A stretch of DNA of 64,000 nt from Lacrimispora sp. 210928-DFI.3.58. GTDB taxonomy: Bacteria; Bacillota; Clostridia; Lachnospirales; Lachnospiraceae. Shown here piece after piece: positions 26,135 through 35,560 of the stretch. The first letter of the stretch is position 1, and every line of letters starts with the position of its first letter. Both the position numbers and the translations under genes were made by a program. A model generated the notes under the pieces. The model was given only the letters and a program-made list of their open reading frames with translations. It had not been told where the DNA came from and did no database searches. Location of the stretch: assembly GCF_020554865.1 (NCBI RefSeq), contig NZ_JAJCIC010000020.1, positions 19,409-83,408 of the forward strand, in the 5' to 3' direction.

Positions 26135-26249
26135 GGGAAAGCCTGCCTGAGAATCTGCGTCAAGCTTGCTTGTAAGCAGATTCTCAGGCAGGCTTTCCCA
26201 TCGGATGGACATCCGATGCTTCTTGTGCGGCCACAGGCCGTGCAAGAAG
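26135..26249. repeat. Three consecutive long hairpins
   Basis: Stem 1: 24-bp perfect arms, 26135-26158 and 26176-26199, with a 17-nt loop. Stem 2: CATCGGATG and CATCCGATG, 26199-26218. Stem 3: 14-bp arms with two mismatches, 26219-26249. They abut with no spacing. The region 25901-26299 holds no gene apart from the promoter above. It may be an intergenic mobile repeat or a structured RNA. Confidence 0.7.
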
Positions 26250-26299
26250 ATACACATCCCCCCACCCAAAAAACCAACATATCCTCCCAAAAAACAAAA

Positions 26300-26587
26300 T
26301 CACCCTGCCGCTTCCCGGTCCGCCCCTCCAAAGACTTCACACATAATGGCCGCCCCGATGCGGAAGCCATCGCAGAAGGTCTGTGTCTTCTCCATATAGG
26401 TCAGCTCCAGATAATGCTCCATCAAAGCCTCAAATTCCTTCTGTGTTTCCTCATCCAGCTTTTCTGTAAACTCCTCGATTTCCCTCAGGGACTGCCTGCA
26501 CAGGGCATCATACTCCCGGCTGCCCTTTATCCTGTTTTCTGCCGGAAGCAGATCTCCCGCATATAATTTCGCTAACATACTTTCCAT
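26300..26587 (-). CDS. DUF6809-family small protein
   Basis: A 95-residue helical protein (MLAKLYAGDLLPAEN, EFTEKLDEETQKEFEALMEHYLEL, FCDGFRIGAAIMCEVF) that matches, from memory, the DUF6809 family often seen in Lachnospiraceae genomes and elements. Function unknown. It stands alone upstream of the hairpin cluster and downstream of ftsH. Confidence 0.6.
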   Translation of the reverse strand: MESMLAKLYAGDLLPAENRIKGSREYDALCRQSLREIEEFTEKLDEETQKEFEALMEHYLELTYMEKTQTFCDGFRIGAAIMCEVFGGADREAAG

Positions 26588-26742
26588 CCTCTCTGCCTGC
26601 CTTTCTCTCCTGCATTTTCATCTTCGGATAAATGCCCCCGCCTATCCATTATTTAAAGAATAACACAGCCCCGGCCCAAATGCAATCGAACAAAATCTTA
26701 CGATTACACCTGTTCCGAGGCTGATTCTCTGCCACGCCTTTC

Positions 26743-28620
26743 CTACTGCTTTGCAGTGCTTGCAGGCTGCTCCTCTTCCCTTTGGAAGATCTCCATAAAC
26801 TCCTCTCCGGTAATGGTCTCCTTTTCCAGCAGATAGGCCGATATCTCGTGAAGCTTCTTTTCATTTTCCCTTAAGATGGATAATGCCTTCTCATGCTGCT
26901 CTCTCACGATCCGCACTACCTGCTCATCGATCATGCGGGCTGTCTCAGGAGAACAGGACAGAGAGGTATCTCCTCCCAGATACTGGTTATTTACAGTCTC
27001 CATGGCCACCATGTCAAATTCTTCTGTCATGCCGTAGCGTGTTACCATGGCTCTGGCGATCTTGGTGGCCTGCTCAATATCATTGGAGGCTCCTGTGGTG
27101 ATGGAGTGGAAGATCAGCTCCTCCGCCGCTCTTCCGCCTGTATAGGTAGCGATCTTGTTCAGCGCCTCCTCCTTGCTCATAAGGTAGCGCTCACCCTCAT
27201 CTACCTGCATGGTATAGCCCAGGGCTCCGGAGGTTCTGGGAATGATGGTGATCTTCTGTACTGGGGCAGAATGGCTCTGGCAGGCCGCCACCAGGGCATG
27301 TCCCACCTCATGGTAGGCTACGATCTTTCTCTCCTTCGGAGGGATCACCGCGTTCTTCTTCTGGTAGCCTGCAATGACCACCTCCACGCTCTCCTGTAAG
27401 TCCTCCTGCACCACAGCCTTTCTGCCAAACCGCACAGCTCTCAGGGCTGCCTCGTTGATAATGTTTGCCAGCTCCGCACCGCTGGCTCCTGCTGTGGCTC
27501 TGGCAATGGCATTATAATCCACGTCCTCTGACATTTTCACTTTACGTCCGTGGACGCCCAGGATGGCCTCCCTGCCCTTCAGGTCCGGCAGCTCCACCGG
27601 CACCCGGCGGTCAAAGCGTCCGGGACGGAGCAGGGCCGGATCCAGGGATTCCGGGCGGTTGGTGGCGGCCAGGATCACCACGCCCTTTTTGCCGTCAAAG
27701 CCGTCCATCTCTGTCAGAAGCTGATTCAGGGTCTGCTCCCTCTCATCGTTTCCGCCCATTCCACCGCCGTCTCTCTTCTTTCCTATGGTATCGATCTCGT
27801 CAATGAAAACAATGCAGGGAGCCTTCTCATTTGCCTGCTTAAACAGGTCTCTCACCTTTGCTGCGCCCATACCTACGAACATTTCCACAAACTCAGAGCC
27901 GGAGATAGAAAAGAATGGCACATGGGCCTCTCCTGCCACTGCCTTTGCCAAAAGAGTCTTACCTGTTCCAGGCGGGCCCACAAGGAGGGCGCCCTTTGGC
28001 AGATTGGCGCCGATATCGGCGTACTTTTCCGGGTTGTGAAGGAAATCCACGATCTCCTTTAAGGCATCCTTTGCCTCCTCCTCGCCGGCCACATCCGCAA
28101 AGGTGACACCGGTTTCATTTTCTGCATAGATCTTCGCATTGGACTTGCCAAAGGTCATGGCATTGCCGCCGCCCATTTTCTTAGAAACCATCCGTCCCAT
28201 GATCTGACCGATAATGACAAACATAAGGATGGGAGCCACCCAGGTCATAAGGAAGCTTAACAGAGGGGAAGCCTGAGTGGGGATCTCCTTCTGGTAGTTC
28301 TCCACCCCCGCCTGATCCAGACGGGATACAAGCTCTGCTCCTGTCACCATGCTTCCTGTCTTGTAGGTGACAGGCCACTGCTGGTCTTTCAGCGTATACT
28401 GTATCTCCATATAGCTGCTGTCAACGTATACATCCTTCACATTTCCTGCATCCAGCTGCGCGGTGAACTCATTATACGGCACCTCGATGGAGCGCTCCAG
28501 AACAGATGGGAACACCAGGGCATTTAACACCATCACGATCAGCAGGACCAGGAAGTAGTAATAGAGGAAGGGCTTCTTGTTGTTCAGGTCCTTTCTTCCT
28601 CCGTTATCCTTTAAACCCAT
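26743..28620 (-). CDS. ftsH: ATP-dependent zinc metalloprotease FtsH
   Basis: A 625-residue membrane-bound AAA+ protease for quality control of membrane and regulatory proteins. Two membrane helices (about 19-38 and 120-140) flank the external domain. Then GPPGTGKT Walker A, FIDEID Walker B, the second region of homology [20 protein letters not shown], and the zinc site HEVGH (HEAGH in most FtsH). The C-terminus is short and acidic. Ordinary length. Confidence 0.95.
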   Translation of the reverse strand: MGLKDNGGRKDLNNKKPFLYYYFLVLLIVMVLNALVFPSVLERSIEVPYNEFTAQLDAGNVKDVYVDSSYMEIQYTLKDQQWPVTYKTGSMVTGAELVSRLDQAGVENYQKEIPTQASPLLSFLMTWVAPILMFVIIGQIMGRMVSKKMGGGNAMTFGKSNAKIYAENETGVTFADVAGEEEAKDALKEIVDFLHNPEKYADIGANLPKGALLVGPPGTGKTLLAKAVAGEAHVPFFSISGSEFVEMFVGMGAAKVRDLFKQANEKAPCIVFIDEIDTIGKKRDGGGMGGNDEREQTLNQLLTEMDGFDGKKGVVILAATNRPESLDPALLRPGRFDRRVPVELPDLKGREAILGVHGRKVKMSEDVDYNAIARATAGASGAELANIINEAALRAVRFGRKAVVQEDLQESVEVVIAGYQKKNAVIPPKERKIVAYHEVGHALVAACQSHSAPVQKITIIPRTSGALGYTMQVDEGERYLMSKEEALNKIATYTGGRAAEELIFHSITTGASNDIEQATKIARAMVTRYGMTEEFDMVAMETVNNQYLGGDTSLSCSPETARMIDEQVVRIVREQHEKALSILRENEKKLHEISAYLLEKETITGEEFMEIFQREEEQPASTAKQ

Positions 28621-28791
28621 ATTCGAATCTCCTTTTCATTTTTCATTTTATAGTTATAAGCACTTAACGCCTGTCCTTTGGGCATTGGCACAAAGTTCCT
28701 TGAGCGTTGCTGTTTTTATACCTATAAAATACTCTCTGCTTTTACATTTGTCAATAATTAATTGTAAATTTTTATTTACTTTTAATAAATA

Positions 28792-28820
28792 TTGACATTT
28801 TCCTTTTCTTATGTTAAAAC
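28792..28820 (+). promoter_or_regulatory. Promoter of the MarR gene
   Basis: TTGACA, 17-bp spacer, TAAAAC, about 50 bp before the start codon. The 28621-28872 region is AT-rich and otherwise empty. Confidence 0.6.
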
Positions 28821-28872
28821 GGATAATAGATCACAGTCAAACACATAGTTACTGAACAGGAGGTATTTCGTC

Positions 28873-29388
28873 ATGGAACACACACCGGATGCCTTGTCCG
28901 TGGGAACTCATTTTTTGGAATTTTCCATCGGATTTCTCAATTTAGCCAAATGCCAGTACCAGCAGCAAAACGAAATCAAAGCAGGCACTCTGGGCTTTCA
29001 CACCCTGGTGCTGTTAAGCCTGCCCGGCCATCCATCGCCCACCATGTCAGAGCTGGCGGCCGACTTAGGGATCCCAAAGCAGCAGCTAACGAAACTGGTA
29101 AACCTCATGGAGGAAAAGGAATTTGTCAAACGCCGCCACAGCGACAAAAACCGGCGCCTTGTCCACCTTGAGATCACCCCCCTGGGGCTGGATATCCTGA
29201 ACCAGTTAAAACAGGACATGCTTTCCTCCACCGTGGATGCCTTTTCCAGGTATACGCAGGAGGAGCTTATGGAGCTGGACGACTGTCTTTCCAGGATGGC
29301 GGTGCTTTTGGGGAAGCTGGCAGCTTTCGCCTCCCCTAACTGCCAGGAGAACTCCAGGTTTTCTTCTACTGCAGAAAAATTTCAGTAA
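28873..29388 (+). CDS. MarR-family regulator
   Basis: A 171-residue dimeric winged-helix regulator. TMSELAADLGIPKQQLTKLVNLM (outline: ELAADLGI then QQLTKLVNL) is the recognition part, and RRHSDKNRRLVHLEITPLG is the wing. The N-terminal helix LEFSIGFLNLAKCQYQQQ and the C-terminal helices form the dimer. Its 3' end overlaps the convergent LevR-like gene by 23 bp. Targets are not evident. Confidence 0.8.
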   Translation: MEHTPDALSVGTHFLEFSIGFLNLAKCQYQQQNEIKAGTLGFHTLVLLSLPGHPSPTMSELAADLGIPKQQLTKLVNLMEEKEFVKRRHSDKNRRLVHLEITPLGLDILNQLKQDMLSSTVDAFSRYTQEELMELDDCLSRMAVLLGKLAAFASPNCQENSRFSSTAEKFQ

Positions 29389-31807
29389 CATAAGCAATCT
29401 CACTAGCCGGAATCTTGATTCCGAAAATATTCTCCGCATACTCCAGCTTATGCTCCACCGTATGCATGATCTCATAATTTTCATTTGTAAAATTATTCAG
29501 GCGGGAATAGTTCCAGTTTTCCTGCCGGATCGTCCGTTCCAGCATATTACAGCAGTGGCACAGGTACTTGGCTGCAATCTCATTGGAATATGGCCTTCCC
29601 AGCTCCAAAAGCGTAGCTCTCAGACATTTTTCCAGCACACTGACAGCCTTTCCCGTGTCAATGAATACTGTTGTCTTGGAGATTACCTTGTCAATCAGAT
29701 TTAAGATAAATTCTTCCTGAGCACCCATGTGCTCCGATCTTCTGCCGTGAGACTGGCAGAAGTAGGAAAGCCTTCCATAATCTAACTGGTTGGATATCAC
29801 CTGGCGGATGGTCTCCAGCAGAAGGGGAAGCGTAACAGGATATAGGATATGGGCATCTATTCCCGTTTTCTGGGTCACGTATTCATTCACCGTTGTGAGA
29901 GGCTCCATATCTGTCAGTATCAAGACTCCTGAACCACGGTTCAGGCGCCGTGCCTTTTCTGCCGCCAGATCCAGACAGTCCTTCAGGTTCACGGCAGAGG
30001 ATACATTGATATAATCAATAATATAATCATCACAAATCGTCTTAAGAGCATACCCCACCATGTCGGACGCAATGTTCTCCCCATGGCAGATTACCAGGAT
30101 CCCCGGATTCACTGTGCTGATCCAATTGGAAAAAATTGCGAAATAGGAGGCCAGATAGTCAATTTCCCTGTTTGAAAAACGGAAGGAGTAAATCTGGGTC
30201 AGGCTTTCCATAATGTCCAAAGCCATCTGGTATTCCTCCGGGAAGCTTTCCTTTGAGGCAGCCAAAGCCTCCACCTCTGTCTGAGGATCGGAAGCATCTC
30301 CACGCTTCAGCATATTGGTAATGTGGAGGAGAACCCCGTACAGCAAATGGAGATGGCTCTGATACGCTTCCAGCTTTCCCCTTTTTTGCAGCTCAGCCGT
30401 CACTACCTGAAGTACGATCGGAAAAATATTTTTTCTGATCTCACGGACTTCCGTACTTTTACAGTTTGAAAGGCTGGAAATATTGGCAACTGCCGTCTGG
30501 TAAATATTGTCAATTGCCTTTCCTCCGGCCGCTAATTTCAAAACCTCCTGTGTCTTGTCTGTAAAGAAGCAGGACTCCGACTCCAACTCTGAAAAATATT
30601 TTGACAGGCTGTTTTCATTCAGCTCTATATACTGGTCCGGTACCTTCTCCAGAATGTGGCGGATCGTTTCCTGTCTGGGGCCGGACTCAGAGAACGCCAG
30701 TATATCCTGAGACAGGTTGTGCAGGCGGATATATACCGTTTTATATTGGTTTGTCATACTGTCCAGGAGCGCACGGGCACAGATCGCTTTTATCTCATTA
30801 GAAAGCTGCAGTATCTGCTTGCTGTATATAATAGAGGCAAGGCAGGCAATCACATCCTTGGATATCCTTACCGGATACTGAAAGGTCTGAGTCTCCTCTG
30901 AAAATAACTGAAGGATCAGCCATATTTTTTCCTCGGTTCCCCTCTCCTCCAGATCCGGTATCCGTATTGTCACAGGAAGGCGCTCTGTCAAAATTCGTGT
31001 GGCCTCTGATGGCTCCCTGCAGGTGGAAGCGATGATCATACATTCTATAGGCCTTGGTTCTATATCACCAATCCGGCTATAGTTGTTTCTTGAGATAACA
31101 CTGCCCAGAAGATGGAGGGAACCAATGGGAAGATATTCAATTTCCTCGAAAAACAGGATTCCCCTTCTTGCTGCATCTAAGAATCCGCGGACTGATTTTC
31201 CGGAAGCAGTGCTCCTTGCAAGGCCCAAAAGCCGTTGGGCAAACAGCTTGGGGTTATCTGAAAAAGTATAACAGGGAACTGCGATGAAGGGGATGTCTGA
31301 GGACACATCCATGCTCTTTCTGTACTGGTGGATGCAGGCGGCAAATTCCTTTTTTCCCACACCGGCTGGTCCTTTTAACAGTACATGAAGGCCGCAAGGA
31401 GGATAAGAGGCGGCCGCTTTTGCCTGTGCAATGGCATCCTTTAAACTTCCGCGGGCCCCGATCAGCTGCTCCAGGGAATACTTTGGCTTCTCCTCTGGTG
31501 CTTCCTTTGAAGCTTCGATCAGGCCTGACAGGCTTTCCCCTTTAGCAACTGTCTGAGGGATAAATGCTCCCGGATAATACTCTGAGACCAGCTTTCGGTC
31601 CATAAAAAGGGTCGGCTTCCCCTGAAACTTGATCAAAAGCCCTTCTCTCCACATTTTGTTCAGTGTTCTCGATACATTGGATCTGTCCTGCTTCAGATCA
31701 ATGGACAGTGTGTATGCGTCCACCCCCTTATTATCAATTTCATTGCTGTCCAGGATCAAGCGTGTCTGCCTTCGGATATTCTTTAAAAGTCCATCATTCT
31801 GAGCCAT
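29366..31807 (-). CDS. LevR-like PTS-controlled transcription regulator
   Basis: An 813-residue regulator with the LevR/ManR domain plan: N-terminal winged helix (1-70), AAA+ domain (Walker A KGPAGVGK, 145-152; Walker B ILFFEEIE, 217-224), a PRD, an EIIA-Man-like domain (LVICHGENIASDMVGYALK, with the phosphorylatable His) and a C-terminal PRD. The sigma-54 contact motif GAFTGA is not present; the equivalent stretch (about 194-205) reads LLGLARSTASGK. It is divergent to the mannose-family PTS operon and probably senses its phosphorylation state. Confidence 0.8.
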   Translation of the reverse strand: MAQNDGLLKNIRRQTRLILDSNEIDNKGVDAYTLSIDLKQDRSNVSRTLNKMWREGLLIKFQGKPTLFMDRKLVSEYYPGAFIPQTVAKGESLSGLIEASKEAPEEKPKYSLEQLIGARGSLKDAIAQAKAAASYPPCGLHVLLKGPAGVGKKEFAACIHQYRKSMDVSSDIPFIAVPCYTFSDNPKLFAQRLLGLARSTASGKSVRGFLDAARRGILFFEEIEYLPIGSLHLLGSVISRNNYSRIGDIEPRPIECMIIASTCREPSEATRILTERLPVTIRIPDLEERGTEEKIWLILQLFSEETQTFQYPVRISKDVIACLASIIYSKQILQLSNEIKAICARALLDSMTNQYKTVYIRLHNLSQDILAFSESGPRQETIRHILEKVPDQYIELNENSLSKYFSELESESCFFTDKTQEVLKLAAGGKAIDNIYQTAVANISSLSNCKSTEVREIRKNIFPIVLQVVTAELQKRGKLEAYQSHLHLLYGVLLHITNMLKRGDASDPQTEVEALAASKESFPEEYQMALDIMESLTQIYSFRFSNREIDYLASYFAIFSNWISTVNPGILVICHGENIASDMVGYALKTICDDYIIDYINVSSAVNLKDCLDLAAEKARRLNRGSGVLILTDMEPLTTVNEYVTQKTGIDAHILYPVTLPLLLETIRQVISNQLDYGRLSYFCQSHGRRSEHMGAQEEFILNLIDKVISKTTVFIDTGKAVSVLEKCLRATLLELGRPYSNEIAAKYLCHCCNMLERTIRQENWNYSRLNNFTNENYEIMHTVEHKLEYAENIFGIKIPASEIAYVTEIFLQ

Positions 31808-32003
31808 AAAGGTCCCCTTCCATTATTATTATAAACTTTAAGCGTCCGCGGCTATAAAAAATGCGTGCATCAACAAAGAAAATTCTAACACACATTTTTG
31901 CATTTAACAAGAAAGTGTAAATATGTGTGTAAATAGTGAAGGACTTATTCTCCCATTTTGGGGAGGGGTTTTATTTTTTCCTCAATAAAACTTTCCTATT
32001 CCA

Positions 32004-32073
32004 CAGTGAACAAGGGGATACACACCTCAACCGCAAATCTGTGATGCAGAATCATGCATCCTCTTGTTCACTG
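32004..32073. promoter_or_regulatory. Long inverted repeat upstream of the PTS operon
   Basis: CAGTGAACAAGGGGAT (32004-32019) and the inverse of CAGTGAACAAGAGGAT (32058-32073) match at 15 of 16 positions, with GATGCA/TGCATC inside (32043-32060). It is 60 bp upstream of the -35 box. A regulator-binding site is the best reading. The remaining 31808-32003 stretch is AT-rich and holds another inverted pair, ACACACAT/ATGTGTGT. Confidence 0.55.
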
Positions 32074-32132
32074 GGGTGAAGAATATAAAATGCATAAATA
32101 CAGATGGAAAAAGTGTAAAAAATTCATCATAC

Positions 32133-32161
32133 TTTACAAAATCGCTCTCCGCGCTTATAAT
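32133..32161 (+). promoter_or_regulatory. Sigma-A promoter of the PTS operon
   Basis: TTTACA (32133-32138), 17-bp spacer, TATAAT (32156-32161). No sigma-54 type GG/GC promoter could be found in the gap, which agrees with the regulator lacking GAFTGA. Confidence 0.75.
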
Positions 32162-32192
32162 GAATGCAGAAAACATGACAAGGAGGTTTGAA

Positions 32193-32591
32193 ATGAGCAG
32201 AGCGCTTCTTTTAAGCCATGGAGAGCTGGCAAAAGAGATCCTGGCCACAACCAGATTAGTGCTGGGAGAAATATCAGGAGTAGATTTTCTTACATTGCCC
32301 TCAGGAGTAGACCTTTCTCAATATGAGCAGGATATACGCAGGCGGGTAGAGGAAGCATCAGACGGGATTCTGATACTGACGGATATTTTTGGGGGTACGC
32401 CTTTTATAACCGCTTCCCGTGTATATGCATCGTTGGAAAACAAAGACCTGATGGAAGTTGTAACAGGAATGAATTTGGCCATGGTGCTTCAGGTATGCGG
32501 CTCTCTTGGTAGCATGACGGTCGGGGAATTGAAAAAAGAAGTCATGGCGGCCGGAGCAGAGGGGATTATTGATCTGAAGGACAAGGTGTGA
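32193..32591 (+). CDS. PTS mannose-family IIA component
   Basis: A 132-residue phosphocarrier. LLSHGELAKE carries the phosphorylatable His near residue 9; DIFGGTPFITASR is the conserved later segment. It receives phosphate from HPr and passes it to IIB. An AAGGAGG ribosome site sets the start; the longer upstream reading frame lacks one. First gene of the operon. Confidence 0.9.
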   Translation: MSRALLLSHGELAKEILATTRLVLGEISGVDFLTLPSGVDLSQYEQDIRRRVEEASDGILILTDIFGGTPFITASRVYASLENKDLMEVVTGMNLAMVLQVCGSLGSMTVGELKKEVMAAGAEGIIDLKDKV

Positions 32592-32616
32592 AAACAGGCA
32601 AAGGAGGAAATGGGGA

Positions 32617-33084
32617 ATGAGCGTAAAAATGATTCGTATTGATGACCGCTTGATACACGGGCAGATCGTAGCGGCATGGGTAAAAAGCCTCTCCATCAAT
32701 AGAATATGGATTGTGGACGACGGAGTTGCAGGGGATACTTTTATCACAAATGTGATGAAGATGGTAGCTCCACCGGATGCAGAGCTGATAATTACCGGAA
32801 CAGACGGAATTGCTTCAAGGATTAAGGAATTTGACACGGCTGATAAAAATACGTTGATCCTTGTGAAATTCCCAAAGGTCGCAAAGCTCATCTTCGATGC
32901 AGGCGTAGGCTTAAAGGAGCTGAATGTAGGAGGTATGGGAGCAAATGCTGACCGAAAAAAGCTGTTCAAAAACATCTCCGCCAGCGAAAGCGAGCTTGCT
33001 GATTTAAGGGCAATGAAGGAAATGGGGCTTAAAGTCTATTTTCAGGTAACGCCGAACGAAAAGCAGACACTATTTGAAGGATAA
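32617..33084 (+). CDS. PTS mannose-family IIB component
   Basis: A 155-residue cytosolic phosphotransfer protein. RIDDRLIHGQIVAAW contains the phospho-His (H14). It ends in the usual QVTPNEKQTLFEG type tail. It follows IIA by 25 bp and precedes IIC. Confidence 0.92.
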   Translation: MSVKMIRIDDRLIHGQIVAAWVKSLSINRIWIVDDGVAGDTFITNVMKMVAPPDAELIITGTDGIASRIKEFDTADKNTLILVKFPKVAKLIFDAGVGLKELNVGGMGANADRKKLFKNISASESELADLRAMKEMGLKVYFQVTPNEKQTLFEG

Positions 33085-33107
33085 TTAATAAAAAAGGGGG
33101 TTTTCAC

Positions 33108-33860
33108 ATGTTAATTCAATCACTCATTGTAGCCTTTTGGGCCTGGTTCAATGGTATGGTCGTGTCAGAATATCTGGTATGGATCGTCAGAGGCGCTCCA
33201 TTAGTAAGCGGCACTATCACCGGCATCCTTATGGGCGATTGGCGCGCAGGAGCCATGATCGGTGCATCTATCCAGCTGCTTTATATGGGTCAGGTAACCG
33301 TAGGCGGAATTTCTTCCTACGATAAATGCTACGCCGGAATCATAGCCACCGCCGTTACCATTGCTTCTCATCAGACTCCGGAAATTGGCATTACCTTGGC
33401 AGTAGCCCTGGGAACACTGGGCCTGATCGCAAGTAATGTTTACATGACCGTATGTGTGGCCTTTGTCCATATGGCCGACAAATATGTAGAGGAAGGAAAA
33501 ACAAACCGCATTTGGATATACAACTGGCTGCTTCCCAATCTCCTTGGTATATTGCTCTATGGCGTTCCCGCATTCCTGGCAGTATACTTCGGCGCTTCTT
33601 ATCTGGAGGCTTTCATGAATCAGATCCCGCCCTTCGTATCCACTGCCCTTACTACTGTGGGTACCGTTCTTCCTGCCTTAGGAATTGCAATGATGTTCAA
33701 AGCCGTATTCAGTCCCAAATTTGCGCCCTTTGCCGTATTCGGATATCTCGGCGTTGCATATCTCCATATGGATATCATTTCCTGCGCATTGTTAGGCATT
33801 GCCTGCGCTGTTCTTTACTGGACCCTTAACCTTGACAAGCTGGTAGAAGGAGGAAACTAA
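33108..33860 (+). CDS. PTS mannose-family IIC component
   Basis: A 250-residue membrane channel protein with about seven hydrophobic segments. GTITGILMGDWRAGAMIGASIQLLYMGQV near residues 36-64 (quoted in outline: MGDWRAGAMIGASIQ) is a family hallmark. It forms the translocation pore with IID. GGGGG ribosome site. Confidence 0.9.
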   Translation: MLIQSLIVAFWAWFNGMVVSEYLVWIVRGAPLVSGTITGILMGDWRAGAMIGASIQLLYMGQVTVGGISSYDKCYAGIIATAVTIASHQTPEIGITLAVALGTLGLIASNVYMTVCVAFVHMADKYVEEGKTNRIWIYNWLLPNLLGILLYGVPAFLAVYFGASYLEAFMNQIPPFVSTALTTVGTVLPALGIAMMFKAVFSPKFAPFAVFGYLGVAYLHMDIISCALLGIACAVLYWTLNLDKLVEGGN

Positions 33861-33861
33861 G

Positions 33862-34701
33862 ATGAGTGAGCATACAGCTGAAATAACAAATAACAATGAA
33901 AGAAAATTAAGGAAATCGGATCTGCTCCGCTGCTTTTTAATCTGGGAAACAACCTCTGAGTCCTGCTTAAGCTATGAGCGTCTGATGTCTCTGGGTTTCT
34001 GCCATGCCATGGCCCCTATCATCAACCGGCTTTATAAAACAAAGGAAGAACGGGCCGCTGCATTAAAGAGACATCTGGTATTTTTCAATACAGAAAATAA
34101 CTGGGGCGCATTTATCCCAGGTATCGTCAGCTCCATGGAGGAGGAGCGGGCAAACGGCGCTCCTATCAGTGATGAAATGATAAATGGTGTTAAGATTGGT
34201 CTTATGGGACCCTTGGCGGGCATTGGTGATACAGTGACACAGGGGCTGCTGAAGACTGTGCTTCTGGCAATCTTTGTAGATATGACTTTGAAAGGCAATA
34301 TCGTGGCTCCTCTGATCTACGCAGTCGTCTTTGGAATTTACATTGCAGCAATGGGATATTTCACCTTTTTTACAGGCTACCGTCTGGGACAGAATGTATT
34401 AAGCAAAATTACGGACCGCTCTATTATGCGTAAGATCACCAACAGCTTGTCTATCCTGGGTCTGGTGGTTGCAGGTGCAATGATGGTAAACAACGTAGCT
34501 ATTACCACCCCTCTTGTCATTGCCTTTGGACAGACCTCGGTTGTGATCCAGGAGCTTTTAGATTCCATTCTTCCGGGAATGTTAAGCGTTATCTTTGTAC
34601 TGGGCTGCTTTGGCATGATGAAGAAGAATATCAGTGTTTTTAAGATCATGATCATCCTGTTTGCCATTGCAGTTGTAGCTGCTTTTTTCGGAATTCTATA
34701 A
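33862..34701 (+). CDS. PTS mannose-family IID component
   Basis: A 279-residue membrane protein. The N-terminal half is cytosolic (LLRCFLIWETTSESCLSYER, with GFCHAMAPIINRLY and FFNTENNWGAFIPGI), followed by GPLAGIGDTVTQG and three or four C-terminal helices. The start codon directly follows the IIC stop. Confidence 0.92.
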   Translation: MSEHTAEITNNNERKLRKSDLLRCFLIWETTSESCLSYERLMSLGFCHAMAPIINRLYKTKEERAAALKRHLVFFNTENNWGAFIPGIVSSMEEERANGAPISDEMINGVKIGLMGPLAGIGDTVTQGLLKTVLLAIFVDMTLKGNIVAPLIYAVVFGIYIAAMGYFTFFTGYRLGQNVLSKITDRSIMRKITNSLSILGLVVAGAMMVNNVAITTPLVIAFGQTSVVIQELLDSILPGMLSVIFVLGCFGMMKKNISVFKIMIILFAIAVVAAFFGIL

Positions 34702-34728
34702 TTCATTTATTTACAAAGGAGAATAAAA

Positions 34729-35550
34729 ATGGTTAGAAAAACATGGTTATCCGATATAATCGGGACAGAAAAGGCAGCTTTTGGCCTGGTACATTTTCTC
34801 GCCCTTCCAGGAGATCCCTTATATGATCCCGAGGGAGGACTGGAAAAGATCTTTGAGGCAGCCCTAAAGGATGTGGAAGCTCTCCAGGAGGGCGGCATTG
34901 ATGCCCTGCATTTTTCCAATGAGTTCAGCTTTCCGTATCAAAAGAACCCGCCTAAGGAGATTATGTCCACCATGGCCTATCTCATCGGCCGCTTAAAGCC
35001 CCATATCGACGTACCCTACGGCGCTAATGTCATCAGCAATCCCAGTGACAGCGTAGCTCTGTGTGCCTCTGTGGGAGCTAAATTTACAAGAGGCACCTTT
35101 TCCGGTGTTTATTCCGGAAATATGGGACTTTATGACACTGCTATCGGTGATTATGTGCGTCTCCGCCACAATCTTCATGCAGACAATGTTAAAATGATCC
35201 ATTATGTTGTGCCGGAGTCCAGCGTTGATATCGGCGGACGAGATCCTCTGGCCTCTGCAAAGGCAGCCAGATTTATGAATATGCCGGATGGCTTTGCTGT
35301 TCCTGGGGCAACTGCCGGCCAGTCAGCTGATATGTCACTGCTCCACCAACTGCGTGAGACAATGCCGGATATGGTTTTAGTCGCGTCTACAGGAGTAAAA
35401 TATGAGACTGTTGAAGAAGTATTTTCTATCTGTGATGCCGCATTCATCGCCACTAGCTTAAAGAAGGACGGAATCTTTGAGAATCCGGTAGATCAAGCCA
35501 GAGTAAAACGCTTCATGGACAAGCTGAAGGATTTCCGCAGCTCATTATAA
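34729..35550 (+). CDS. BtpA/SgcQ-family protein
   Basis: A 273-residue predicted TIM-barrel of the BtpA/SgcQ family. Visible segments are GLVHFLALPGDPLYD, LKDVEALQEGGIDALHFSNE, PYGANVISNPSDSVALCASVGAKFTRG, and VASTGVKYETVEEVFSICDAAFIATSLKKDG. SgcQ of Escherichia coli also lies in a sugar PTS operon, and its reaction is not firmly established. Here it probably processes the phosphorylated sugar made by the PTS. It starts 27 bp after IID. Confidence 0.75.
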   Translation: MVRKTWLSDIIGTEKAAFGLVHFLALPGDPLYDPEGGLEKIFEAALKDVEALQEGGIDALHFSNEFSFPYQKNPPKEIMSTMAYLIGRLKPHIDVPYGANVISNPSDSVALCASVGAKFTRGTFSGVYSGNMGLYDTAIGDYVRLRHNLHADNVKMIHYVVPESSVDIGGRDPLASAKAARFMNMPDGFAVPGATAGQSADMSLLHQLRETMPDMVLVASTGVKYETVEEVFSICDAAFIATSLKKDGIFENPVDQARVKRFMDKLKDFRSSL

Positions 35551-35560
35551 AAGGAGTCCT

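Noticed and set aside
31808-32192. Sigma-54 promoter
   Set aside because: No GG-N10-GC pattern with suitable bases was found; a good sigma-A promoter is present.
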